From the NCBI GenBank assembly GCA_025355225.1, contig JANYAB010000400.1, positions 1 through 14,225 of the forward strand: a DNA stretch of 14,225 nucleotides. Reading direction: 5' to 3'. This stretch comes from Bacteroidota bacterium (lineage in GTDB: Bacteria > Bacteroidota > Bacteroidia > Sphingobacteriales > Sphingobacteriaceae). This document shows positions 1-6,270 of the stretch, piece after piece; position 1 is the first letter of the stretch, and the number at the start of each line of letters is the position of its first letter. A model generated the notes under the pieces. It ran no database searches and was not told the DNA's origin. It worked only from the letters and a program-made list of their open reading frames with translations. The position numbers and the translations under genes are program-made.

Positions 1-1
1 T

Positions 2-874
2 AATAAATACCTTCGAAACAGGTATTGGCTTGTCGGTTTTGTATTATTTTTCCTTTTGGCAGCATCGGCTTATTTGATTTTTATCCCTCGCTCCTACAAG
101 ATTACAACCCGGATAGTGCTTAATGACAATCAATATCCTGAAGAGGCCATTCGGGACATTAAATCAAAGTTTTTAATTCGGAAAGTAATTGATCAGTTGC
201 CGATGGTAAGATATTATCATAAAGAATTATTTAAGCAAACCGAGTTAAATGAGGCCTCACTACCCTTTAAATTAATCTTTCCAAAATATCGTGCCGTTGA
301 TTCATCAACACAGGTTGTAGTAACCGTACTTAATAATCAACAATATCAAATCAATCAGGATAATGTGTTAATGGATTTATCATTTAACAAACCCGTTAAA
401 TATTATTCTTTTGCTAAATTCACAGTTGTGAAAGGGCCTGCTTTCAAGGAAAAAATTGCCCCGGTTACGCTGATGTTTAATCAGCCCGATCAACTATTAG
501 AAGAATATTATAATAACCTTAACGCCAATTTTGTTGGTGAGGACCGTAAAATCATAGAATTAAGTCTCATCACGCCCTCTATAGGAAAGGGGAAAGATTT
601 CCTAAACAAACTAGTCAGCGTTTATAATCGGTCCGGAAACACGGCAAATCAATTGAATCTGCCAGTTGCAACAGATAACACTAAAAACCTTCAAAAAACA
701 ATAAAAAAGGAAAAGGAAGTCGCAACGTATAGCCAGGTCACAGTTAGAAAGGAAGACGACGAATACGTAATTACTTACCCGAAAACTGGTTATGTTTATC
801 TGTTCGCATTATTAGTTGGCATGGCTTTGGCATTGATAATACCACATTTTAAACTTCCTGTGCGTTACGATTAA
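2..874 (+). CDS. Wzz/GumC-like polysaccharide co-polymerase, 5' partial
   Basis: The reading frame is open to the left edge, so the true start lies upstream; a TTG at 56 would cut a transmembrane helix in half and is not credible. About 290 residues are visible. A short basic stretch (KYLRNRYW) leads into a first transmembrane helix (about visible residues 8-29), then a periplasmic domain of some 230 residues, then a second helix (about 263-281) and a short tail ending PVRYD. The segment IIELSL-TPSIGKGKDFLNKLVSVYN resembles the conserved part of Bacteroidota exopolysaccharide chain-length/tyrosine autokinase proteins. No kinase domain follows, and the long coiled coil of GumC-type proteins is missing or very short. 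Family members sit in the inner membrane and set polysaccharide chain length with the Wzy polymerase. The gene is AT-richer than lepA, as is common in polysaccharide clusters. Membrane topology is confident; the family call is moderate. Confidence 0.55.
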   Translation, partial: NKYLRNRYWLVGFVLFFLLAASAYLIFIPRSYKITTRIVLNDNQYPEEAIRDIKSKFLIRKVIDQLPMVRYYHKELFKQTELNEASLPFKLIFPKYRAVDSSTQVVVTVLNNQQYQINQDNVLMDLSFNKPVKYYSFAKFTVVKGPAFKEKIAPVTLMFNQPDQLLEEYYNNLNANFVGEDRKIIELSLITPSIGKGKDFLNKLVSVYNRSGNTANQLNLPVATDNTKNLQKTIKKEKEVATYSQVTVRKEDDEYVITYPKTGYVYLFALLVGMALALIIPHFKLPVRYD

Positions 875-1003
875 TATCAAAATTTCAATACGGCGCAGGC
901 GTCCATTTTTGCTTCAATTTCAGTGTGCGTATAATAGAAACGCGGCAATGGAACCATCACCATTAATCCTTTAGGGCAGCTTTTATTATCCACCCAAAAA
1001 CCC

Positions 1004-1011
1004 TACTTTTG
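1004..1011 (+). promoter_or_regulatory. Bacteroidota -7 promoter element of lepA
   Basis: TACTTTTG matches the Bacteroidota primary sigma consensus TAnnTTTG exactly. Only 7 bases separate its last G from the lepA ATG at 1019, so transcription should begin around 1015-1018 and the mRNA would be almost leaderless. I do not see a good TTTG at the expected -33 distance (about 980-986), which weakens the call. Confidence 0.5.
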
Positions 1012-1018
1012 CGCTTCA

Positions 1019-2806
1019 ATGGAGCACATTCGTAATTTTTGTATTATAGCGCATATCGATCACGGTAAAAGTACGCTTGCCGACCGTTTACTGGAGTATA
1101 CCAATACTATTTCGCAGCGCGATGCACAGGCCCAGTTATTAGACGATATGGACCTGGAACGCGAAAGGGGCATCACCATTAAGAGTCACGCCATCCAGAT
1201 GGATTACGAACTGGATGGTCAGAAATACATTCTCAACCTTATCGATACTCCGGGCCACGTCGACTTTTCTTATGAAGTTTCCAGATCAATCGCGGCCTGC
1301 GAAGGCGCTCTGCTGATCGTGGATGCAGCACAAGGGATACAGGCTCAAACTATATCCAACTTATATTTAGCATTGGAGAACGACCTGGAGATTATCCCGG
1401 TATTGAATAAAATGGACCTGCCGGGCGCTATGCCCGAGGAGGTGAAAGATCAAATCGTTGAACTGATCGGTTGCAAGCGTGAGGAAATACTTGAGGCTTC
1501 AGGTAAAACTGGGATGGGTGTGCATGATATCCTGAAGGCGATCGTTAAACGGGTCCCTCCTCCTGTCGGTGATCCGTCTGCTCCATTACAAGCACTAATA
1601 TTCGACTCGGTTTTTAATTCGTTCAGGGGTATTGTGGCCTATTTTAAGGTAGTGAATGGCGAGATCCGCAAAGGCGACAAAGTGAAATTTTTTGCTACCG
1701 AAAAACAATATAATGCAGATGAAGTAGGTACGCTTAAGCTGAACCAGTTGCCCAAAGATGTAATAAAAACAGGCGATGTTGGTTATATTATATCAGGGAT
1801 AAAAGAAGCACGCGAGGTAAAAGTGGGTGATACCATTACCCGTGTCGACCGTCCATGCGCCAGTGGCATCCAGGGTTTTGAAGAAGTAAAGCCAATGGTA
1901 TTTGCCGGTATTTACCCGGTGGATACAGATGAGTACGAGGAACTTCGCGACTCGATGGCCAAATTGCAGTTGAACGATGCATCCCTGGTTTTTGAACCGG
2001 AATCGTCGGCAGCATTAGGTTTCGGTTTCCGTTGCGGATTTTTGGGCATGCTGCACATGGAGATCATCCAGGAACGTCTGGAACGCGAGTTCGACATGAC
2101 GGTGATCACCACAGTCCCTAACGTATCCTACAAAGCCTATACCACCAAAGGCGTTGAATTGCATGTAAACAACCCTTCCGACCTTCCCGACCCAAGCAAG
2201 CTTGATTTTGTGGAGGAGCCTTATATTAAAGCGACTATCATTACTAAATCAGAATTCGTAGGGCCTGTAATGTCACTATGTATCCAAAAGCGGGGCAGCA
2301 TCACCAATCAGTCATATCTAACTTCTGACCGTGTTGAATTAACGTTTGAGATGCCAATGGGCGAGATTGTGTTTGATTTTTATGATAAGCTGAAAACCAT
2401 ATCAAAAGGATATGCTTCGTTTGATTATCACCAAATAGGCTACCGGCAATCAGACCTGGTGCGCTTGGATATACGTTTAAATGGCGAGCCAGTTGATGCC
2501 TTGTCATCACTGATACATCGCAGCAACTCTTACGATTTCGGTAAAAAAATATGCGAAAAGCTGAAGGAGTTAATACCACGCCAGCAATTCGAAATTATTA
2601 TACAAGCTTCTATCGGCGCCAAAATCATTGCCCGCGAAACGGTTAAAGCCTTACGCAAGGATGTTACAGCCAAGTGTTATGGCGGTGATATATCCCGTAA
2701 ACGCAAGCTTTTGGAAAAGCAGAAAAAGGGTAAAAAACGCATGCGCCAGGTGGGCAACGTAGAGATACCGCAATCTGCGTTTATGGCGGTGCTAAAATTG
2801 GATTAG
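1019..2806 (+). CDS. lepA: Elongation factor 4 (LepA), ribosome-associated GTPase
   Basis: This is a complete 595-residue LepA/EF4, the normal family length. The GTPase motifs are all present: G1 AHIDHGKS (11-18), G2 RGIT (50-53), G3 DTPGH (76-80, with the catalytic histidine H80), G4 NKMD (130-133) and G5 SGKTG (161-165). EF-G-like domains II, III and V follow, and the LepA-specific C-terminal domain ends in the typical lysine-rich KKGKKRMRQVG...PQSAFMAVLKLD. LepA is a translational GTPase proposed to back-translocate stalled ribosomes and to help 30S maturation; it acts in the cytoplasm and at the membrane. The start is supported by the family N-terminus (IRNFCIIAHIDHGKST) and by the promoter element just upstream. 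folD lies 80 bp downstream behind an inverted repeat, so co-transcription is possible but not shown. Confidence 0.97.
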   Translation: MEHIRNFCIIAHIDHGKSTLADRLLEYTNTISQRDAQAQLLDDMDLERERGITIKSHAIQMDYELDGQKYILNLIDTPGHVDFSYEVSRSIAACEGALLIVDAAQGIQAQTISNLYLALENDLEIIPVLNKMDLPGAMPEEVKDQIVELIGCKREEILEASGKTGMGVHDILKAIVKRVPPPVGDPSAPLQALIFDSVFNSFRGIVAYFKVVNGEIRKGDKVKFFATEKQYNADEVGTLKLNQLPKDVIKTGDVGYIISGIKEAREVKVGDTITRVDRPCASGIQGFEEVKPMVFAGIYPVDTDEYEELRDSMAKLQLNDASLVFEPESSAALGFGFRCGFLGMLHMEIIQERLEREFDMTVITTVPNVSYKAYTTKGVELHVNNPSDLPDPSKLDFVEEPYIKATIITKSEFVGPVMSLCIQKRGSITNQSYLTSDRVELTFEMPMGEIVFDFYDKLKTISKGYASFDYHQIGYRQSDLVRLDIRLNGEPVDALSSLIHRSNSYDFGKKICEKLKELIPRQQFEIIIQASIGAKIIARETVKALRKDVTAKCYGGDISRKRKLLEKQKKGKKRMRQVGNVEIPQSAFMAVLKLD

Positions 2807-2886
2807 CCCCCTGACCCCCTGAAGGGGGAAGTATGACGGGTTAAAATATTAATTTAAAAAACAATTCCCCTTTAGGGGTTAGGGGC
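2806..2886. repeat. Imperfect inverted repeat filling the lepA-folD gap
   Basis: The left arm (2806-2830) starts on the last base of the lepA stop and the right arm (2865-2886) ends on the base before the folD ATG. They pair over about 22 bp with three one-base bulges and two G-U pairs, around a 34-nt AT-rich loop. Each arm also contains its own small hairpin (CCCCC-TGAA-GGGGG at 2815-2828; CCCC-TTTA-GGGG at 2867-2878). C- and G-run repeats of this style are, as I recall, common between genes in Bacteroidota, so this is probably a dispersed REP-like element. It could also attenuate or separate folD transcription. No promoter for folD is evident inside it. Confidence 0.7.
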
Positions 2887-3768
2887 ATGAATTTACTCGA
2901 CGGAAAATACGTATCAAAAAAGCTAAAGCTTGAAATAGCTGAAGAAGCTGCCAAAATTTTAGAGCGAACCGGTCGCCAGCCGCACCTTGTTGCGGTTTTG
3001 GTTGGCCATGATGGCGGCAGTGAGACTTATGTGGCCAGCAAAATGCGTAATTGCGAAAACGTAGGTTTCAAATCATCACTGGTGCGCTATGAAAATGATG
3101 TAACCGAGGATGAGCTGCTGAGCAAAGTAGCCGAGCTAAACGCAGATGCGGGTATTGATGGCATCATCGTTCAGCTGCCCCTGCCAAAACATATCGATCC
3201 GGAGAAGGTAACCGAGAAAATAGACTATCGCAAGGATGTGGATGGCTTCCACCCTATCAATTTGGGCCGTATGCAGCGCAACTTACCTTCGTTCATCCCG
3301 GCTACACCTTATGGCATTACTTTGATGCTAAAGGAATACGGCATTGATACTACCGGCAAACATTGTGTAGTTGTTGGACGCAGCAACATTGTGGGCTCGC
3401 CTATAAGCATATTAATGGCACGTAATGCACAGCCGGGCAACTGTACAGTCACCATTTGCCATAGCCGTACACCCGATATTAAAAACTTCACTTCACAGGC
3501 TGATATCCTGATTGTCGCCATCGGTAAAAAGAATTTTATTACTGCTGATATGGTCAAAGAAGGAGTAATTGTGATCGATGTGGGGATGAATCGCGAAACG
3601 TCTACCCTTACCAAATCCGGCTACAAGTTATATGGTGACGTTGATTTTGAAAATGTGGCACCAAAATCATCCTGGATCACCCCTGTTCCGGGCGGCGTTG
3701 GGTTAATGACTATTATAGGTTTGCTAAAGAATACTTTGGCTTCGGCTAATAAAGAAGTATATCCATGA
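2887..3768 (+). CDS. folD: Bifunctional methylenetetrahydrofolate dehydrogenase/cyclohydrolase FolD
   Basis: The 293-residue protein has the usual FolD length and order. FolD interconverts 5,10-methylene-, 5,10-methenyl- and 10-formyl-tetrahydrofolate in the cytoplasm, supplying one-carbon units for purines and formyl-Met-tRNA. Visible landmarks are the S-x2-Y-x3-K catalytic segment (S45, Y48, K52), VQLPLP (95-100), KDVDGFHP (116-123), the NADP-binding VVGRSNIVGSP (162-172), the conserved ICHSRT (190-195) and VIDVGMNR (229-236). The C-terminal folate signature reads PGGVGLMTI (268-276); the family norm is PGGVGPMT, so L273 (codon TTA, 3703-3705) replaces a highly conserved proline. The start MNLLDGK fits Bacteroidota homologues and directly abuts the upstream inverted repeat. 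A perfect hairpin directly follows the stop. Confidence 0.96.
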   Translation: MNLLDGKYVSKKLKLEIAEEAAKILERTGRQPHLVAVLVGHDGGSETYVASKMRNCENVGFKSSLVRYENDVTEDELLSKVAELNADAGIDGIIVQLPLPKHIDPEKVTEKIDYRKDVDGFHPINLGRMQRNLPSFIPATPYGITLMLKEYGIDTTGKHCVVVGRSNIVGSPISILMARNAQPGNCTVTICHSRTPDIKNFTSQADILIVAIGKKNFITADMVKEGVIVIDVGMNRETSTLTKSGYKLYGDVDFENVAPKSSWITPVPGGVGLMTIIGLLKNTLASANKEVYP

Positions 3769-3801
3769 AGATTTACGAAGTTTTAGAAACTTCGTAAATC
3801 T
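3769..3801. terminator. Perfect 15-bp hairpin between convergent folD and the minus-strand operon
   Basis: AGATTTACGAAGTTT (3769-3783) and its exact reverse complement (3787-3801) are separated by the three bases TAG. It begins on the first base after the folD stop and lies 18 bp beyond the stop of the convergent NTF2-like gene. The symmetry suits a bidirectional terminator, although no long T-run follows on either strand. The arm may also be a dispersed palindrome; copies elsewhere in the genome would show that. Confidence 0.75.
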
Positions 3802-3819
3802 AATATCGGGCTAATTAAC

Positions 3820-4257
3820 TTAACGCAAATACTCCTCCGGAATCAAGTGGCTTTCATTTTCATCACTCCAAACCATTGATGTAATGCGCCAGTTACCCTC
3901 AACTTGTATATATTGAATAAAATTTATTCCGCGCGGGAGTCGCTGTAATTCGTGGTCGGCAAAATTATACTCGTACACACTTATACGTTGGGCCACTTTA
4001 CCGAATATCTCCGTTTTTGCATGGATCTCACGCTCCAAAAATTGTGACATGTTGCCTGATGCAACCTGTGATTCCATGGCCTGTATAAATGATTCGGCTG
4101 TAAAGGTTATGGGCTTGCTGAAGCTGTTGTTTACCAATATTCCGCTACCATAAAATAATATTTTCAGCGGGGTAAAATCGGGAGTTTCTTCATTTTGAAA
4201 ACTAATAGCCTTATAAAAGTCTGTAGTTAGAAAATCGATCTCAATTGTACTCATCAT
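3820..4257 (-). CDS. NTF2-like (SnoaL/DUF4440-type) family protein
   Basis: This 145-residue soluble protein has no signal peptide or membrane segment. Its outline fits a cone-shaped NTF2-like fold: an N-terminal helix (DFYKAISF), a FTPLKILFYGSGILVN strand region, a helix around TFTAESFIQAMES, a stretch FGKVAQRISVYEYNF, and the closing strand pair GINFIQYIQVEGNWRITSMVWSDE. In related families the domain binds small molecules or acts as an enzyme; no catalytic residues can be assigned here, so function is unknown. Its ATG overlaps the stop of the upstream Rieske gene as ATGA (4257-4254), which indicates translational coupling. A second in-frame ATG follows at once (MMST), so the start could be 3 bp later. 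It is the last gene of the three-gene minus-strand unit. Confidence 0.8.
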   Translation of the reverse strand: MMSTIEIDFLTTDFYKAISFQNEETPDFTPLKILFYGSGILVNNSFSKPITFTAESFIQAMESQVASGNMSQFLEREIHAKTEIFGKVAQRISVYEYNFADHELQRLPRGINFIQYIQVEGNWRITSMVWSDENESHLIPEEYLR

Positions 4258-4592
4258 TTAAATGCTTGCTTAATCTTTTCCCAAAATGAATTGATCCCAA
4301 CATAAATTGAACCATCCCTTATTTCGACAGGGTAAGTATTTATGTAGTCGTTTTGCCCCTCGCTGCCTTTACCTGTTTGTAAGTTGTATGAATAACGATG
4401 AACCGGGCAAATAAGTTTTCCGTTTTTACACCATCCCGCGGCAAGGTTGCCTCCGGCATGCGGGCATTTTGCTGCTAATGCGAATATCTGATTTTCAAAA
4501 CCTACCAGGCAAATTGTTTTACCGCCCGCTTTTACCCGTTTTATAAATGGTTGCCCGTTGTTCTGAATCCCGGGTATTTTATACCATTTCAT
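4254..4592 (-). CDS. Small Rieske [2Fe-2S] ferredoxin-like protein
   Basis: The 112-residue protein is a single Rieske domain. The two cluster-binding motifs are CPHAG (C43, H45) and CPVHRYSY (C62, H65), spaced as in the family, so the 2Fe-2S cluster should form. There is no signal peptide, membrane helix or oxygenase domain, so it is expected to be a cytoplasmic electron carrier, like the ferredoxins of ring-hydroxylating dioxygenases or small NirD-like subunits. No reductase or oxygenase lies in the window. It begins 6 bp after the lipoprotein stop and its own stop overlaps the NTF2-like start, so all three are probably one transcript. The redox partner is unknown. Confidence 0.9.
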   Translation of the reverse strand: MKWYKIPGIQNNGQPFIKRVKAGGKTICLVGFENQIFALAAKCPHAGGNLAAGWCKNGKLICPVHRYSYNLQTGKGSEGQNDYINTYPVEIRDGSIYVGINSFWEKIKQAFK

Positions 4593-4598
4593 ATATTT

Positions 4599-5363
4599 TT
4601 AAAAGTCGATCTTCAAGTCCATTACCGATGGGTTTTTTATGATCTCATCCATATTTGTTTGAAGGATAACCCGTTTTCTATCGGCAGATAATACGGCTCT
4701 TTTATTATTTACTTTTTTTATTGGTTTAGCAAAATTCAGGATCACTTTATAAGGCATTTCTATCAGCATTGCTTTGGCCATTGCAAAAGTTGATTGGGTT
4801 TTTTTCAAGAAAGCGTTAAATTTCGTTTTATCCACAATACGATAGAATTTATGGGGCGTTACCTCATAAGCATAATAATCCTGTCCGCCAATTAGTTGCT
4901 GGGCATCAAACCCCTTTACACCGCTATTATTTTTTGCTACCTTATTTAAGCTACTGTGCGATTCTATTTTTGAAATATTTCGTAAATAATATTGCAGATC
5001 GGCTGCATCTTTAGCCTGATGGCCAATGCTTATTTTCATCAGATTTTTTTGGAGGTTCATTTGTACAGACAAATTGCTGTTTTTTGCCAGGTTTATTTCG
5101 TCAGGTGTCATCTTTTGCTGTGTGCTATCGGGCAAGGCACTAAAAAAATTAAGCGTTGTATCTTTTACAATCGCAAACTGGGGAGTTGCTTTTACCGAAT
5201 CCGACATCAGGTTCATCAGAACAGACACCGCACGGCTCATATCAAAACTATAGGCTACCTTGCACGAGCCATCAGCCTTAAAGTCATAATGTTCTTCTAC
5301 GTCAACACACGATGAAAAACAAATCAGCACCAAAAGTATAACCGGAAGGTAGAGTTTCTTCAT
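4599..5363 (-). CDS. Predicted lipoprotein of unknown function
   Basis: The 254-residue protein begins MKKLYLPVILLVLICFSSC, a clear signal peptide ending in a lipobox (FSSC) with C19 as the lipidated cysteine, so it should be anchored in the outer or inner membrane facing the periplasm. The mature part opens with VEEHYDFKADGSCKVAYSFDMS, a beta-strand-like pattern, followed by helices and a C-terminal strand region (YKVILNFAKPI ... KNPSVMDLKIDF). I recall similar uncharacterised lipoproteins in Bacteroidota but cannot name a domain. It is the first gene of the lipoprotein-Rieske-NTF2 unit; the pairing of an exported protein with two cytoplasmic ones is odd and may reflect shared transcription more than shared function. 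No convincing TAnnTTTG element was found on its upstream side. Confidence 0.8.
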   Translation of the reverse strand: MKKLYLPVILLVLICFSSCVDVEEHYDFKADGSCKVAYSFDMSRAVSVLMNLMSDSVKATPQFAIVKDTTLNFFSALPDSTQQKMTPDEINLAKNSNLSVQMNLQKNLMKISIGHQAKDAADLQYYLRNISKIESHSSLNKVAKNNSGVKGFDAQQLIGGQDYYAYEVTPHKFYRIVDKTKFNAFLKKTQSTFAMAKAMLIEMPYKVILNFAKPIKKVNNKRAVLSADRKRVILQTNMDEIIKNPSVMDLKIDF

Positions 5364-5457
5364 AGCGTGAATTTTAAGTAATACTATAAAAAATTACTCA
5401 AATAATAAAGACAAATGCGTAAATAATGATAAGAAAGAAACAAAAAGGTGAAAAGAA

Positions 5458-5559
5458 AGGTGAAAGGATAAAGGTGAAAGGTGAAGGGGATAAATGAATT
5501 TTGAAGGTTTTTGCCTTTTCGCTTCTGACCTTTTGCCTTTCGCCTTTATCCTTTCGTCT
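5458..5559. repeat. Long purine/pyrimidine inverted repeat upstream of queE
   Basis: A purine-rich arm with core GAAAGGATAAAGGTGAAAGG (5462-5481) pairs with a pyrimidine-rich arm (5536-5555) at 19 of 20 positions; the one difference is a G-U pair if the plus strand is transcribed. Allowing G-U pairs, the stem extends to about 5458-5488 with 5529-5559. The left arm sits in a run of AAAGGTGAAA-type direct repeats (from about 5445). It lies between two divergent genes and just before the queE promoter. It looks like a degenerate dispersed intergenic repeat; a regulatory role is not shown. Confidence 0.65.
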
Positions 5560-5568
5560 CAAATACTT

Positions 5569-5597
5569 TTTGCTTTCAGCTTAAAAGGGTAAATTTG
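5569..5597 (+). promoter_or_regulatory. queE promoter (TTTG-N17-TAAATTTG)
   Basis: TTTG at 5569-5572 and TAAATTTG at 5590-5597, 17 bases apart, match both parts of the Bacteroidota sigma consensus (TTTG / TAnnTTTG). The last G is 10 bases before the queE ATG at 5608, giving an expected leader of only about 4-7 nucleotides. This also supports the chosen start. Confidence 0.7.
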
Positions 5598-5607
5598 CGG
5601 CTTAATT

Positions 5608-6231
5608 ATGGCACACCAGGTTCCGGAAGATGGCACGTTACTTCCTTTAATGGAAGAGTTTTACACAATACAGGGAGAGGGATATCACACCGGCAAAGCC
5701 GCTTACTTTATCCGTTTAGGCGGCTGCGATGTAGGCTGCCATTGGTGTGATGTAAAAGAAAGCTGGGACGCTGAGTTGCATCCACTCACTGCAACAGCGC
5801 AGATCGTTGAAAACGCTTTAAAATACCCTTCAAAGGCCGTGGTAGTTACAGGCGGCGAGCCGCTATTGTATAATCTTGATCATTTAACTGAACAACTTCA
5901 GCAAAAAGGCATAAAAACGTTTATTGAAACATCGGGCGCTTACCCGCTTTCGGGCAAATGGGACTGGATATGTGTTTCTCCGAAAAAATTTAAAGCACCG
6001 CTTAAAGGCGTTGCAGAACATGCCGATGAGCTTAAGGTTATAGTATTTAACAGTTCCGACTTTGCATGGGCAGAGCAACAAGCAAAATCAGTTGGTCTCG
6101 ACTGCAGATTATATTTACAGCCCGAGTGGTCGAGATCAAAGGAGATGACACCACTTATTGTGAATTATGTAATGAATAATCCCCAATGGGAAATATCATT
6201 GCAGACACACAAATATTTGAATATCCCTTAA
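5608..6231 (+). CDS. queE: 7-carboxy-7-deazaguanine synthase QueE (radical SAM)
   Basis: QueE converts 6-carboxy-tetrahydropterin to 7-carboxy-7-deazaguanine, the ring-contraction step on the way to preQ0 and queuosine in tRNA. The 207-residue protein carries the radical SAM cluster motif C-x3-C-x2-C (C40, C44, C47, in GGCDVGCHWCDVKESW), the N-terminal substrate loop EEFYTIQGEG (16-25), the SAM-binding VTGGEPLLYN near residue 80, and the typical ending LQTHKYLNIP. The length agrees with the short bacterial form. The start at 5608 is favoured over an internal ATG (M15) because the promoter sits right before it and IQGEG must be included. No other queuosine gene is in the window and I see no preQ1 riboswitch; the leader is too short for one. 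Confidence 0.95.
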   Translation: MAHQVPEDGTLLPLMEEFYTIQGEGYHTGKAAYFIRLGGCDVGCHWCDVKESWDAELHPLTATAQIVENALKYPSKAVVVTGGEPLLYNLDHLTEQLQQKGIKTFIETSGAYPLSGKWDWICVSPKKFKAPLKGVAEHADELKVIVFNSSDFAWAEQQAKSVGLDCRLYLQPEWSRSKEMTPLIVNYVMNNPQWEISLQTHKYLNIP

Positions 6232-6245
6232 AAAGTGTAACTTCG
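6216..6245 (+). promoter_or_regulatory. Likely promoter of the PorE-like gene (TTTG-N18-TAACTTCG)
   Basis: TTTG (6216-6219, inside the last codons of queE) and TAACTTCG (6238-6245) are 18 bases apart; the second element differs from TAnnTTTG by one base. A start near 6249 would leave a leader of about 22 bases before the ATG at 6271. The gene may also be read through from queE. Confidence 0.45.
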
Positions 6246-6270
6246 GGTACATAAAATCGTATTACCTACG

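Noticed and set aside
875..1018. tRNA gene or rho-independent terminator between the first gene and lepA
   Set aside because: No cloverleaf or T-loop consensus and no convincing stem followed by T residues.
2301..2579. 92-codon open frame on the minus strand inside lepA
   Set aside because: It is the antisense shadow of a strongly conserved coding region; the peptide shows no family pattern.
4992..5315. 107-codon plus-strand frame opposite the lipoprotein gene
   Set aside because: The minus-strand gene has a clear signal peptide and lipobox and lies in a tight operon; the plus-strand peptide is compositionally odd and unsupported.
5364..5607. preQ1 riboswitch or small RNA upstream of queE
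   Set aside because: The promoter leaves only a few bases of leader, and the inverted repeat lies upstream of it; no preQ1 aptamer signature was seen.
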